Shown: positions 23,931-35,985 of the stretch, one piece after another
Layout of the letters: every line of letters starts with the position of its first letter
Numbering within the stretch: the stretch's first letter is position 1
Assembly (NCBI GenBank): GCA_027922465.2
Contig: BQMF02000231.1
Coordinates: 1-64,000 of the forward strand
From: Turritopsis dohrnii
Lineage: Eukaryota > Cnidaria > Hydrozoa > Anthoathecata > Oceaniidae
Reading direction: 5' to 3'
Length of the DNA stretch: 64,000 nt
Notes under the pieces: generated by a model
What the model was told of the DNA's origin: nothing
Databases searched by the model: none
The model's input: only the letters and a program-made list of their open reading frames with translations
Made by a program: the position numbers and the translations under genes

Positions 23931-24889
23931 TTTGACGTCAAATTGGTATCCTTTTAAACCCAGAAGTTATAACTTCTAATATTTCAAACTCAAAATTAGA
24001 AAGTTTGGTGATGGTGTCAAGGCAAAATTTAAACTTATTACATTCACGAGCTAGGGAAACCCACTACCAATAAGTAGAAACCATCCACAATGACACTGCA
24101 TAAATTTTAGAACAAATTTTCGAACGCATGAAATCAATGTTGCAGTGACAAAAAAAAACTTTTTCAAAGCAAAGTATTTACAATGTTTTGATACAGAAAT
24201 GTCGAGAAATAATCGGAGTGCTTCACCCAAACCGAAAGAGCATGCCCTGATTTTTTTTTGAAGCAGATAATTCCACCACTTATGTGTTGAAGTGTTCCAT
24301 TCTAGAAATCCACTTTGCGTTCTTAAAAATGGTATTTGGCTAAATCTATTTATCAGAAATCATAAGTTGTTATGATTTTCACTCAAACCGTCACACTATA
24401 CATAAAACTAAAATGTTAGTGTTGTCCCCCACCACCACCATAAACTGTGTTAGTATGGATCATTAGCTAGCAAAATTAGGAAAAAAATAAAATCAAATGC
24501 ATAAATCAATAACACTATAGCAAATTATCGGGGAAAACTTTAGAAGTAAAAAGTACTTAGCTCAGCAGTCTTTATCTTCAAACAAGCAAGAATTTATAAC
24601 AAGGAAAACCTTCGGAATAAAATACTCCGTTCCTCAACGATTCTTTGTTTGATCTCCGAAAGTTTTTATTTGCTGTTCGAAAAATTCTAAATTCCCGCGA
24701 ATTTTTAGAACGAGAGGGTACGTTAAACATTTTAAAAAGTTGTTTTTTATAAAATAGAGAACAATGACAAAACCGAACTTCTATAAAGGGTTTCCCTTTT
24801 ATTAAATTAATTTTTATTAAGCTTAAAGTCACTAATTTCAAAGAAATCTAAACTTTGCATCACGCTAATGAAAAACAGTACCCCCGTCT
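23931..24889. other. No gene seen (interior of the AAGACGTCTT element)
   Basis: AT-rich, no supported frame. Confidence 0.5.
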
Positions 24890-25400
24890 TTTAACTATCG
24901 TTTTTGAAGAACGAGAAAAAGACGTCTTTGAAACATCTTGTATAGAGACCAGTGGAAATCCACTTTTTTAAGGACGACAACAAGGCGTATTTGAAACATT
25001 GAATTTTGACAAGTGAAAACTCGCTTACAAGAACAACGAATTGCAACGCATCACGTCACATCACAGCACAATACGTCTTTAAAACGTCTCGTTGCGACCA
25101 GTAAAAACACGTTTTACTGAGGACAAGAAAAAGACGTCTTTAAAACGTCTCGTAGCGACCAGTGGAAACTCGTTTTACCGAGGACAAGAAAAAGACGTCT
25201 TTAAAACGTCTCGTTGCGACCAGTGAAAACTCGTCTTTAAAGGACAACAAAAAGACGTCTTTCAGACGTCCTCTTAGGACGAAAATTAACTGGTTGTTCA
25301 AAACCCAAGAAAAGACGTCTCAAAGACGTCTTATCTGGTCGAAAGACGTCCGTACCAGTATGAGACCAGAAAAGACGTCTTAAAGACGTCTTTGTGTTTA
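24890..25400. repeat. Right subterminal AAGACGTCTT array
   Basis: Includes three tandem units of about 62 bp, each GACCAGT(G/A)(G/A)AAA-CTCGTTTTA-CGAGGACAAGAAAAAGACGTCTTTAAAACGTCTCGT-like, at ~25096, 25158 and 25219. Denser GACGTCTT sites follow toward the end. Confidence 0.85.
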
Positions 25401-25426
25401 CTGGGTATGTTATTGGAGCGTTATAA

Positions 25427-26355
25427 ACAACGAATACAAGGGCAGCATTTTAGGTCCTGTCCTATTCAATTTATATACAATTGATCTTGCAGAGAATGTT
25501 ACCTGTGATACCTTACAATATGCTGATGATTCCACCCTATACAAACATTCAAAACCGAAAAATCTAACAAAATGTATAGAAGAATTAGAATCTGATCTAA
25601 GAACTGTATCAACATGGTCTTCTAATAACCGCTTGGTCTTCAATGACCCTAAAACAAAGTTTATGCTATTCTCAACTACTCAACTAAGCAAGAGACATAA
25701 TCTAATCAACGAAAACCTTAAAGTAATGCATAATGGCAAACGTATTGAAAGAGTTACTGCAAAAAAGATTCTGGGAATTCATTTTGACCTATCCTTGTCA
25801 TGTCACGTAAATAATGTAATTCAATCTTCTTATGCGACACTTAGAAGTCTCCGTCAATTTAAACGCTTCACACCATGTAAAGTTCGTAAATCTCTGGCTG
25901 AAACTTTGATTATATCAAAAATTAGATATTGCTTAGTAGTATACAGTCAGCTACCAAAGTATCAAATTCAACGGCTACAAAAAACACAAAATACGGTTGC
26001 TAGCTATGTATTAGGTCGATACGTGAAAGAACCTGATATGATTAGAACATTAGGTTGGTTACCTATTAGTGAATTAATAAACTTTTCTATTGCAAATTGT
26101 TGCTTCTCAGCCTTACACGATCGAAACTGGCCGAAATACCTGCCTGTCAAACTACAAGAATCTAAGAGAACAACTAGAAAAGATATTGAAATGATGGTTG
26201 AACATGGTGAAAAAAACACCTTTAATGATCAAGTTTTTCATACTTTTATTAATTTACCAAAAGCTATTAGAGTAATTAATAATAAAAAAGTATTTTACAG
26301 GGAAGCTAAACGATATTATAGTGATAGAGCTCTTGTGAGAGTTTTATCTCTATGA
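25427..26355 (+). pseudogene. Non-LTR reverse transcriptase, C-terminal half
   Basis: A frame open for about 300 codons starts with KGSILGPVLFNLYTIDL and has the catalytic YADD at 25519-25530. It continues through the RT thumb (FNDPKTKFMLFSTTQL, ILGIHFDLSLSCHVN) to a stop at 26353. Fingers and most of the palm are missing. The sequence starts about 20 bp inside the right end of the AAGACGTCTT element. Either it is an ordinary 5'-truncated LINE, or the transposon inserted in it and the left part is lost; no upstream half lies left of 18260. A possible 3' end with AATAAAG is at ~26763. Confidence 0.75.
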
Positions 26356-29300
26356 TATTATATGGCGTTTGTAATAGAACTTTGGTATATTCTTCCTGAT
26401 TTGCTGAAGCTACTCTTCCCTTTTCAAGTGTGTTTGGTGAATACTAGTACTTTTGTCATCTTATTTCTGCCATAAAATTATTTTAAACTTTTAATACGAA
26501 ATATTTAATGTGGTAATCTAAATTATTATCTCTTTATACATTTATTTATGGTTTATTTATAGTTAATCTCCTATAGAGGGTGCGTCTTGGTCAGCTTGCA
26601 TATTGCTATATTTCCTCTATTTGCCCAGTTCATCCAGGCTAAGATTCTTTCAATTTAATTTCATAAGGTTTCTTATTGTCGTACTCTAATCAATGACATT
26701 CTCAAGTTGTGTCCTACATTTTATTCAGTTTGTTTTAATCTCGATATTTTAATTTACATACTAATAAAGATATATATTTTAGTATTTTTAGATTTCTGCG
26801 AAAGCAAGAAATACCTTAAAACCGGCTTTGGTTTTTCTTCTTTTTCTTACTGTCCAAACCTAGCGGTTTTTTGAAATCTCGTGCGAATGTTTACACGAAA
26901 CCAAAACCACGCATTTCAGTCAAAGAAACTCACAGCAATGAACCGACAGGATACGAACAAAGTGACTTCAGTCAGTAAATGGATTTAATGTAAAGAAGAT
27001 CCTCATTTCCAAAACTGAAGATGAAGAATGATATAGCATTAATTCATTATTATCTTGAAATGATTCAATGATGATCATTCGTTTCTTAGGAAAAGTTTTT
27101 AATGTTTTGTAAACAGAACGAAAAAGGTATGCCTTTGTTTCTGAGATTAAATTTCTGAGATTGTTTCAAAAAAAGATGGTTGTTTGTTTCATGTGTGGGC
27201 TTTTAAAGCTGTGGATACGTACTGCTCAGCTTACTGTCCTCCTCAACTCCATCATTAAAAATGTGTGTCTGCTCTGTATCACTTTTAATGTTATGCTAAT
27301 GTTTATGTTTTAATGTTTGATCAGTTTTTAAGTTATGCTGCCAATGCCCTTTATTACGAATGGCTTTCCTAATCACAATAGCAAATTGAAACATCTTCCA
27401 ACTGCCTGTAAATGCAATACACCTGCAAATCTTGAGTCACACAAAGAAAATTTTCCTTTCAGTTATATAAAAATGTGTGTGGTGAGTTAAGAGCATAGGT
27501 ATTTATTTTTAATGATCAAATTTTTGGTTTACTTTTTGTGTTTGCATGTTGGGAATTATGTATGTAATTAAGAAGATTGGCAGTACATGTCAAGTGTTTA
27601 AAGAAAATGATTTACGTACGTAACACCACTGCGATATCTGAAAAGTTTAATATGAACTTAATCTTGTTCTGCATCCCCAAAACAAGGGATGTTTTATGTC
27701 ATTCAGATGTAATTAAGTTTATCGGTGGTTATGAAATGAAGTTTCGCATAGTGTCAATAACAATTTTGCAATGCCCTGAGGTGATATCACGTTGCAAGCT
27801 GTCTAGTAAAAATTCAGTGGGACATCAAAAACTACACGTTTTTCGAAAATTCCATGTTTTATTTGACTGACAAGCTTTCGGAGGTGCATATGTAATCAGA
27901 AACGCAATGTTATGTTCAACCTTCCCTAAATTCCCAAACAAAATTTTTAGACAGGTCATACATGTCAACTTAGATCAAGAATGAAAGTGCATGCCATATT
28001 GTTAATCAAACTAAAACAGAAATGTCTGATTTCAGTTATATATATATATATGCTGATTTTCTTTAGTCTATATGAATGTATGTTGCATACTCACAATTGA
28101 TGTATACTTGGAAAAATGTTTTGAGTTTATTAGTTACAAGCATACTCATTAGGATATCTGAAAGGATCGATATATCGTTGATATTAATTGTATTAACAAA
28201 CATATCATTCAGTTTATTGGCAGTATATACATTATAAGAAAGTTTCGCATTGTGTTAATTATATATGCCTTTAAAATTTCCTGAGGAGCATGTAATTGGG
28301 AATGTAAATTTATATATATTGTAGAAATTCTTCCACCATTCAATGATTCAAAATCATTCGAGTTTCAAGAAAGTTGTTATAGTATTTCATTTTTCATTTT
28401 TCAGCTGATTTTGCAGAAATCCTTCTGCCCGTAAGGGCATCTTGTTATTTTTATTTTTAAGTTGTAGGGAGAAGAACCATTTTGTAATTAATGGATCCCA
28501 AATATATAATTTCGATTTACCAATTTAGAATTTTAATTGATCATCGCTTTTGAGAATAGTAATCGAGTTAAAAGTTAAACCGCTGTGCATTCTATTGTAT
28601 TTCATCCGTCAATAGACTCTTTAAGTACATTTGTAGTACAAATGTAAGTAAGTACATTTGTATTGATATCAGTATCAGTTGATGGCAGTCTTTGTCAAAA
28701 ATAAGTGCATCGTATTGAGACTTGAACTGAAAGCTTAACGACGACTTATTGTTATCGTTCTTGTCAGTCTAACACATTCGGTGGACTTACTTACTTACCA
28801 TTGCTTGTATTCGTTGTTCTTTTTAATTAATAGATTATCTTTAGGTTTGTGAGTTTAGGATGGTGTTGGGCGTTTCTGGCATGTGCGTTACGAGAGGCCA
28901 TCGAGTCAGCCACACTTTTATAAAAGAAATTGATGCCACTTTTGGCCTTAGATTTGATAGAGAATTGCTCATTGCTTGAATATTGATAAGGTCAGTATAT
29001 ATCAGTAAAGGTAAAATTCTTGTAAGGCTTTGTTCAGGAAACTTAACAACAAGTGACGTCCGACACATAAATTTTGATAATGAAATTTGATTATATATAG
29101 TGAGTCCAATCAAGGCATTGACGATCCCTGAAACTGTGTGTATTCATGGGCACTTGTTACATAATTGAATTTGTTTTTGTTTTTAGCGGGCACGGCGTAC
29201 ATATGAAAAGATTGGGCAGATGGTGAATCATTCAACTTGAAAACGAGGCAGCTGTGAAGTAATTGATGAATTTGGAGTATCAATTTTCGTTGTTTATTCC

Positions 29301-29543
29301 ATGTATATAGATGAAAGGAAGAAATGTTTTTTGTAGCGGATTCTCTTTTCTCGCTTTGCCATTTCTTGAAGTCGAGAATTCACTATGCACACACTTTAGT
29401 AGCGACTTATTTCGAGTGTTTCGTTTCAAGGAAAACTTCGTCAGGGAAATGTGTTGAGAATTTCAGGTAGATATTTTGGATGATATTATAATTCCTCAAT
29501 TACAATGTTAGATTGTACTACACTTTTATTCATAAAATTTCAA
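26356..29543. other. LINE 3' UTR, then noncoding DNA with a diverged duplication
   Basis: No gene. A diverged direct repeat is visible: GATATCTGAAAAG at ~27640 and GATATCTGAAAGG at ~28155 are each followed about 90 bp later by AGTTTCGCAT(A/T)GTGT, and further on by CCTGAGG. A (TA)n run lies at ~28040. Confidence 0.5.
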
Positions 29544-30760
29544 TTAGCATGTGGCCTCAAGCGGCCTTTCGTGATTGAGGAATTTTATTTCATAAAATCT
29601 CCGTCGATCTAACATTTGGTTTCCAGTCTCCTTGCGCTCCTTATATCCATCGCGGAGCCAATTCGCCAATTCTCTGTTCAAAGCGTTATTATTTTTTAAA
29701 CAATTCTGCTTGAAATTAACTATGGATTTATTATAAAATGTTTGCCAAGTCGATGAATTGGACCAGGAACCTCGACTTAAAATATCTTTAATTGAAAGCC
29801 CTTTTAAACTAGCCATTGAGGTAGAAGCTGCACGGGTAGAATGGCCCTGAAACTTGGAAGTATCTATTCCAACTAAACATAACAAGGACTTGAGCCAGCC
29901 TGAAACAGTACTCGACACTACCTCTTTGTGAGGGTTGACATAGCTCAATAAGAGTTGGGTCTTTTCATTGCTCCTCCAACATTCAGTTCTTTTTAGGTAT
30001 TCATCCAAAACAGAGACTACACATAAAGTGCTGTCTGTAGAGTACCCATAAAATGTCAATTTTGGGGGTACCTTTCCTTTCCGCCACCCTTTATTCAGTT
30101 TTGAGAAATCAAAGGCATAAAAGTCCACGCCTTTTGCCAGGTAACGAATATCAAGAGTGTGAATTGAGCATGCTCTCGAGGCCGATGTCAATGCTAATAA
30201 CATGGTCAATTTTAGGGATAAAAATTTGTCAGACAATTCATCTGTCTTACCCAGTTTAGTGATATAATCTAAAACCTTGTTTACTCTCCAAATAAAATTA
30301 CATTTTGATTACATTTTGATTGAAGGTTCCTGAAAGTAATGCACACACTAAGTGGTTTTCTCCCACTGGTTTGCCCTCTATATATTCATGGTATGCAGAT
30401 ATGGCTGAACGGTAACAGTTTAAAGTGCGGTACTGAAAGCCCCTTTGAAACATATCTGCTAAGAAATTCATTACTTGAGAGACTGGGCATCGAACTGGAT
30501 CAATTTGTCTCTCACCACACCAGCTAGACCACTTTCTCCAGGACGATTCGTAATTAGCCAAAGAGCTTTCTCTCCTTGAATGGTGGACAAGTGAGGCTGC
30601 TGATTCAGAAATTCCTTGGCTTTGTAATCTAAGCCTGAAACTTGCCATGCCACCAGTCTTAATGTCTGGTTTTGTGCTAATGGGTGTACTTGCTCCAGAT
30701 GGTTGAGAAGTAGCCCTGGAAAAGTTGACAACATTATCGGCTTTCTTACTGCCATCTGAA
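29544..30760 (-). pseudogene. DIRS tyrosine recombinase
   Basis: The N-terminal SAM-like core-binding part starts near SQGISESAASLVHHS, followed by NYESSWRKWSSWCG and LNCYRSAISAYH. It ends in a frameshift at 30297-30318, where ATTACATTTTG is tandemly duplicated (11 bp). The catalytic part resumes as NFIWRVNKVLDYITKLG and runs to 29544. It shows the R of TSASRACS, the H-x2-R of GHSTRAASTSMA and the nucleophilic Y in TWQTFYNKS, so R, H, R and Y all appear intact. Apart from the duplication I see no other break. The final residues are encoded in the terminal repeat. Confidence 0.8.
29583..29675 (+). repeat. DIRS inverted terminal repeat (left)
   Basis: Complements 33049-33141 with only a few mismatches. 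The recombinase C-terminus is encoded through it. Confidence 0.85.
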
Positions 30761-32009
30761 GAAGCTGGCTGTACCAAGGCTGTGTTTGCCAGGCTGGGGT
30801 GATAATGATCATGTTTGAAATCTTCTCCCTTCTTATTTTCGCTAGAATTGCACTTATCATGCAAAATGGTGGAAATGCATAAGCTTTTTCCGTGGCTCAG
30901 TCTTGTTGCATTGCATCTGTTGCTACACTGAACGGATCTGGTTTCCATCAGTAGTACCTCTTTATTTGATGACTTAGTCTTGACGCAAAGAGGTCTATGG
31001 TTGGGTGGAAATATCTGTTGCAAATTTCCATGAATACCGTGTTTGCTAGTCTCCATTCTGAGCTGTCCTTGATGTTTCTGGACTCCCAATCTGCCCTGAA
31101 ATTCAATGCACTTGGAAGGTACTCTGCAGAAATTGTAATTGAATGTTTCAACAGGTACTTCCGTATTTCCTTTGAAATTTCTGTCATTTCTGCACTTGAT
31201 GTTCGCCCCATTTTCAGAAGATAGGACAAGGCACTGGTATTGTCTATTTGCAGGTGAATTGATTTTACCAGAGGAAACCTCTTTGTGAAAATCAACAAGG
31301 CATATTGAATCAACATTTCTGAAGATTGAGGTATTATCCTTCTTCCATTGCAGATGTCTAGATTTACTACCCACCAGAGGAGTTCCTCCTGAGATTTTCC
31401 GTTCAAGTAAATTATTTGCTGATACCCTCGAGAATTTTTTAGGGCTGAAATTTGTTGTTCCTGAAGGTATCGATATTGTAGCCTCGCTGGTAAAACTGCC
31501 TGTATAGTGGAACACAGACGATCTATCAGTTTTGTAAGATCCAAGAGGGTTATTTGTGGGTTTACGTACAAATCCCAGCACTGCTTCACAAGGAAGATGT
31601 TGCTCAAAAATTGGTTGGATTCGGGAAAGACTCGTGTGATGGCCCCTATCCCCAACATCTCGTGAATTTCCCTCTGGACAAGTTGTTTTTGTTCTTCTGC
31701 TCTTGGGATTGTATTGTGTGTTGGTTGTTTTGTAAAAGGAAGATTAAAACCTTTTACCAGTGAAATTATGCTTGGATCTTGTGTCAATTTCAGCCAAGCA
31801 GGTAGGAAGTATTTTAACCTTCCTGCCAATGGAATTTTTGGAATTTCTCCAGGAAATAGCCTCTTTATGAGAGGATGAACATGCTCCAATGCGTCCAGAG
31901 GAATCAGTTCTGGGAGATTTTGAGAGAAAGTTGGCATATTTGATTTTAAACTTTCTCTTAACCCTGTTTTGAAATGAATTTGGTCTATTTCCACCTTCTC
32001 CATAGCCAT
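30471..32009 (-). pseudogene. DIRS RT remnant plus RNase H, RT palm deleted in frame
   Basis: Reads from the ATG at 32009 through the pre-RT region (LPELIPLDALEHVHPLIK, LVQREIHEMLGIGAIT, FLSNIFLVK). It then jumps at ~31575 to QCWDLYVNPQITLLDL, which belongs after the RT domain. The central RT motifs, including the catalytic Y-x-D-D, are absent, yet the frame is kept. RNase H follows (HLQIDNTSALSYLLKMG, ALNFRADWESR, IDLFASRLS). Two in-frame TGA codons (~30950 and ~30902) interrupt YY-WKPDP and QQD-ATEKAYAFPPF. The frame then runs on to 30471. A wild-type protein would be roughly 180 residues longer. Confidence 0.75.
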
Positions 32010-32037
32010 ATCTTTGTTGCTGTTGTTTTAAGTTGTT

Positions 32038-32962
32038 TTAGTTTCGATTACCCGTGACTCGAAACAATCGTCTTCCACCATTATTTTGGGCGCTTCCCGG
32101 TGGAACGCCCTTGCGAAAGGGTCGTTTTCGGTTTGATGGTGACAACGAATATTGTTGGAAGGTTTCTCTTGACTTCTTTCGTGTTTTGACAATGTCTTCT
32201 AAGTGTTTCTGGAATTTTTTGCCAAAAAGTCCTTTTTCATCTTCTTCTTCTGATACTTCTTTTTTCTCTTTAAGAAGTTTTTTAACATCACGTGTTTCTT
32301 TGACAATATCATTTAAAATTGTAAACCTTCGGTTGTAATTGATCGAATTAATAGCTTGACCAATAAGGACTACAGCCTGGTCCGCATTTGTTACAAGTTG
32401 ATCAATGTTAATTTCTTGACTTGAATCTGGAGATTCTTTAACTTGATTCAGTTGGGACCACAGTTTTCCTAGTGGCCCCATAATTTGCAAGATTTTAAGT
32501 TGCATACGTTCCAAGGTTTCATCATGCTTCTTGGATTTTTCGTTAACTAATATTTTGACAAAATCATCAAGAATTTTCGGTTGGTTTAAATTATCTGGCA
32601 TGGGATTTTCCCCCATGATATTATCCTTCAAGTCTTTCTCCGGAATATAACAGTTCATGTGCTTGCTTACATACTTGCACATGTCACGAGGAAGACACCA
32701 CTTGTATTCATCTTCCTCTGTGATGATTGTAAATCGTTTAATAGGGTGCTCTTCTTATTCTAAATCAGAACTACTGGATTCAGAACTGCCCGAAGAAGAT
32801 GAGGATGGAGAATGTCGTCGTTTCGACTTTTTTCTTTTTCGTTTCCTTTCAGGTGGTGGTGACTCTTCTCCACGCTCTTTGGTGATGGGGGGCTCATGCT
32901 TTGAGTTTACTGACCCCTCACCGCCTGCACTTATTCAAATGTCTGCAGGTGGAGCTGACATG
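32038..32962 (-). pseudogene. DIRS gag
   Basis: An intact 214-residue segment (32682-32038) contains IMGPLGKLWSQLNQ, the helical run INSINYNRRFTILNDIV and LFGKKFQKHLE, all typical of DIRS gag. The Arg/Gly-rich C-terminus (RKRPFRKGVPPGSAQ) is nucleic-acid binding in character. Upstream the frame continues to an ATG at 32962 through a Ser-rich and Lys/Arg-rich stretch (ERKRKRKKSKRRH) but carries a TGA after SAPPADI and a TAA after SSSSDLE. The N-terminus is therefore broken. Confidence 0.7.
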
Positions 32963-33048
32963 ATTGGAAAAGTATTGAAAGATTATAAATCGTGTGTTGG
33001 ATGTAACAGTTCCCTGTGATGCTATCCTGTTGAGCGCTAAATAAAACT

Positions 33049-33141
33049 AGAGAATTGGCGAATTGGCTCCGCGATGGATATACGGAGCGCTAGGAGAGTG
33101 GAAACCAAATGTTAGATCGACGGAGGTTTTATGAAATAAAA
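33049..33141 (-). repeat. DIRS inverted terminal repeat (right)
   Basis: Inverse of 29583-29675. It marks the 5' side of the minus-strand element. Confidence 0.85.
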
Positions 33142-33880
33142 TAACCAGATCTAACTTAACGAGGGAAATAATCCTATGTAATTTGTTACTTACCATTGTT
33201 CATTGTTCCAATTTAGAGAAGCTCATGTAGTTAATTCAGAAACGTTTCATAGTAATATAAGCTGTTAGCTCAAGAAATAGGTATTAATCTTGTTATTTAT
33301 GATTTATGACTGAAAACAATTTTTCAGTTAGGAAACCCAACAAACTTAAAAAACGGCAGTGGGATTTCCGTAAAGCACCAGAAATAATCACGAAAATCAT
33401 GCACAATGACGAAACACATTCCAATTGGCTTTAGTATTATGTTTTGCGATCAAAATTACTTAGTCTTAACTTAGATACCCAATGTTGAAGAGATGTCGTG
33501 ACTGTCCCTTGTAAAAACCATATACTCGTATACTATGCTTCTGACAGTGTGGTTGCTAGTGGTTCGAAAGCAAAGCAACGTGTCCGAACGTTCAATTACG
33601 AATAAACAATCTAACATAACCACGAAAAATGTGATTTATGCATGGTTCCCAACATGGTAAAACCAAATTTCTAAATAGAATAGGTATTTCTCGAATTTCA
33701 GTTTATCTTCACAAACTCTGTTTTACCCTCATTGCGCATGGAGCCAAGAGAAGAGAACCAAATATTTTTGGAATAAATTGAATCTCGGGAAATGTTTAAT
33801 TGTAAAGGAACATAAAAGAAATTTTATATCAGGATATAACTTTTCGCTTTGAAGGTATAATAGTAATTTATCCGCTAATG
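33142..33880. other. No gene; one foldback MITE
   Basis: 33681-33798 carries TAGGTATTTCTCGAATTT at one end and the inverse AATCTCGGGAAATGTTTA at the other. It is a member of the TAGACCTTTCCCGAATTT family (see 50655-51309). Confidence 0.6.
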
Positions 33881-33884
33881 TAAA

Positions 33885-35945
33885 ACATTCCTCTTCACTT
33901 AATCTGAAACACCATTCCGTAGCTTTAAAATGTTAAAATCAGACCAAGAACTAACATAGCTACGGCCATGTCTCAGTGGCGCACTGGTATAAACTGTCAC
34001 TCTGATAGCAGATTCATCGATGGTTCGAAACCCATGCAAGAAGTTATTTACTACTCTTCACTTCAATATGGAACTTCGTTTAGTTTCTAAGTTGGAAATG
34101 TTGAAATAAGAACAAAAACCATCAGTGCGATAGCCATGTCTCAGTGGCGCACTGGTGTAAACTGTCGCTCTGATAGCAGATTAATCGATGGTTCGAAACC
34201 CATGCAAGAAGTTATTTACTACTCTTCACTTCAATATGGAACTTCGTTTAGTTTCTAAGTTGGAAATGTTGAAATAAGAACAAAAACCATCAGTATGATA
34301 GCCATGTCTCAGTGGCGCACTGGTGTAAACTGTCGCTCTGATAGCAGATTAATCGATGGTTCGAAACCGATGCAAGAAGTTATTTACTACTCTTCACTTC
34401 AATATGGAACTTCGTTTAGTTTCTAAGTTGGAAATGTTGAAATAAGAACAAAAACCATCAGTGCGATAGCCATGTCTCATTGGCGCACTGGTGTAAACTG
34501 TCGCTCTGATAGCAGATTAATCGATGGTTCGAAACCGATGCAAGAAGTTATTTACTACTCTTCACTTCAATATGGAACTTCGTTTAGTTTCTAAGTTGGA
34601 AATGTTGAAATATGAACAAAAACCATCAGTGCGATAGCCATGTCTCAGTGGCGCACTGGTGTAAACTGTCGCTCTGATAGCAGATTAATCGATGGTTCGA
34701 AACCGATGCAAGAAGTTATTTACTACTCTTCACTTCAATATGGAACTTCGTTTAGTTTCTAAGTTGGAAATGTTGAAATATGAACAAAAACCATCAGTGC
34801 GATAGCCATGTCTCAGTGGCGCACTGGTGTAAACTGTCGCTCTGATTGCAGATTAATCGATGGTTCGAAACCGATGCAAGAAGTTATTTACTACTCTTCA
34901 CTTCAATATGGAACTTCGTTTAGTTTCTAAGTTGGAAATGTTGAAATAAGAACAAAAACCATCAGTGCGATAGCCATGTCTCAGTGGCACACTGGTATAA
35001 ACTGTCACTCTGATAGCAGATTAGTCGATGGTTCGAAACCGATGCAAGAAGTTATTTACTACTCTTCACTTCAATATGGAACTTCGTTTAGTTTCTAAGT
35101 TGGAAATGTTGAAATAAGAACAAAAACCATCTGTGCGATAGCGATGTCTCAGTGGCGCACTGGTGTAAACTGTCGCTCTGATAGCAGATTAATCGATGGT
35201 TCGAAACCGATGCAAGAAGTTATTTACTACTCTTCACTTCAATATGGAACTTCGTTTAGTTTCTAAGTTGGAAATGTTGAAATATGAACAAAAACCATCA
35301 GTGCGATAGCGATGTCTCAGTGGCGCACTGGTGTAAACTGTCGCTCTGATAGCAGATTAATCGATGGTTCGAAACCGATGCAAGAAGTTATTTACTACTC
35401 TTCACTTCAATATGGAACTTCGTTTAGTTTCTAAGTTGGAAATGTTGAAATAAGAACAAAAACCATCAGTGCGATAGCCATGTCTCAGTGGCGCACTGGT
35501 GTAAACTGTCGCTCTGATAGCAGATTAGTCGATGGTTCGAAACCGATGCAAGAAGTTATTTACTACTCTTCACTTCAATATGGAACTTCGTTTAGTTTCT
35601 AAGTTGGAAATGTTGAAATAAGAACAAAAACCATCAGTGCGATAGCCATGTCTCAGTGGCGCACTGGTATAAACTGTCACTCTGATAACAGATTAATCGA
35701 TGGTTCGAAACCGATATAAGAATTTAGTTTCTACTCTTCACTTCAATTTGGAACTTCGTTTAGTTTCTAAGTTGGAAATATTGAAGTAAGAACAAAAACC
35801 ATCAGTGCGTTAGCCATGTCTCAGTGGCGCACTGGTATAGCTGTCGCTCTAATAGCAGATTAGTATTAGATAGTAGATTAGTCGATGGTTCGAAACCAGT
35901 CCAGGTCGTATATTCTCTTCACATCAATTTAAACGCCACTTAGTA
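33885..35945. repeat. tRNA-related satellite, 12 units of exactly 168 bp
   Basis: The block TCTCAGTGGCGCACTGG starts at 33971, 34139, 34307, 34475, 34643, 34811, 34979, 35147, 35315, 35483, 35651 and 35819, a constant step of 168. Each unit holds a pol III B-box-like GGTTCGAAACC about 55 bases after an A-box-like TCAGTGGCGCACTGG, so about half the unit is tRNA derived. The rest (ACTCTTCACTTCAATATGG onward) is spacer. Central units are nearly identical. The first and the last two are diverged, as expected at array edges under unequal exchange. Confidence 0.95.
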
Positions 35946-35985
35946 GCAGCATTACAAGGACATCAATAACTGATACTTCTACAGC

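Larger units (their letters stand above)
18261..25408. mobile_element. DNA transposon with AAGACGTCTT subterminal repeats, interrupted by a LINE
   Basis: The ends are inverted. The left reads TA-CCCAGTAAACACAAGACG from 18260; the right end, reverse-complemented, reads TA-CCCAGTAAACACAAAGACG and closes at 25406. TA on both sides is a candidate target duplication. Both flanks are packed with AAGACGTCTT palindromes. No transposase was found inside. The middle is occupied by a complete-length CR1-like LINE (19028-23930), so the host element would be a roughly 2.3-kb nonautonomous copy before the LINE landed. The superfamily is not assigned. Two independent solo copies facing each other are an alternative. 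Confidence 0.65.
29544..33141 (-). mobile_element. DIRS-like retroelement with inverted ends, internally deleted
   Basis: Minus-strand order: gag (32962-32038), RT remnant plus RNase H (32009-30471), then a tyrosine recombinase (about 30760-29544) overlapping the RNase H frame. Inverted terminal repeats of ~93 bp (29583-29675 and 33049-33141) share CCGTCGATCTAACATTTGG and GCGGAGCCAATTCGCC. Inverted ends, RNase H and a recombinase in place of an integrase define the DIRS group. Lesions: two stops in gag, an in-frame loss of the RT palm, two TGA codons after RNase H and an 11-bp duplication in the recombinase. Confidence 0.85.

Noticed and set aside
28430..28445. GCCCGTAAGGGC hairpin as a terminator
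   Set aside because: Bacterial-type terminators are not relevant in this genome and there is no gene before it.
28841..29113. 90-residue minus-strand frame
   Set aside because: No family resemblance or supporting context.
30900..30955. TGA read as Trp (code change)
   Set aside because: Other frames in the window use TGA as an ordinary stop, including RepHel and the micro-exon gene. The copy is simply mutated.
33885..35945. Regular repeats that could be taken for a CRISPR array
   Set aside because: Whole 168-bp units are repeated with no unique spacers; this is a eukaryotic satellite.
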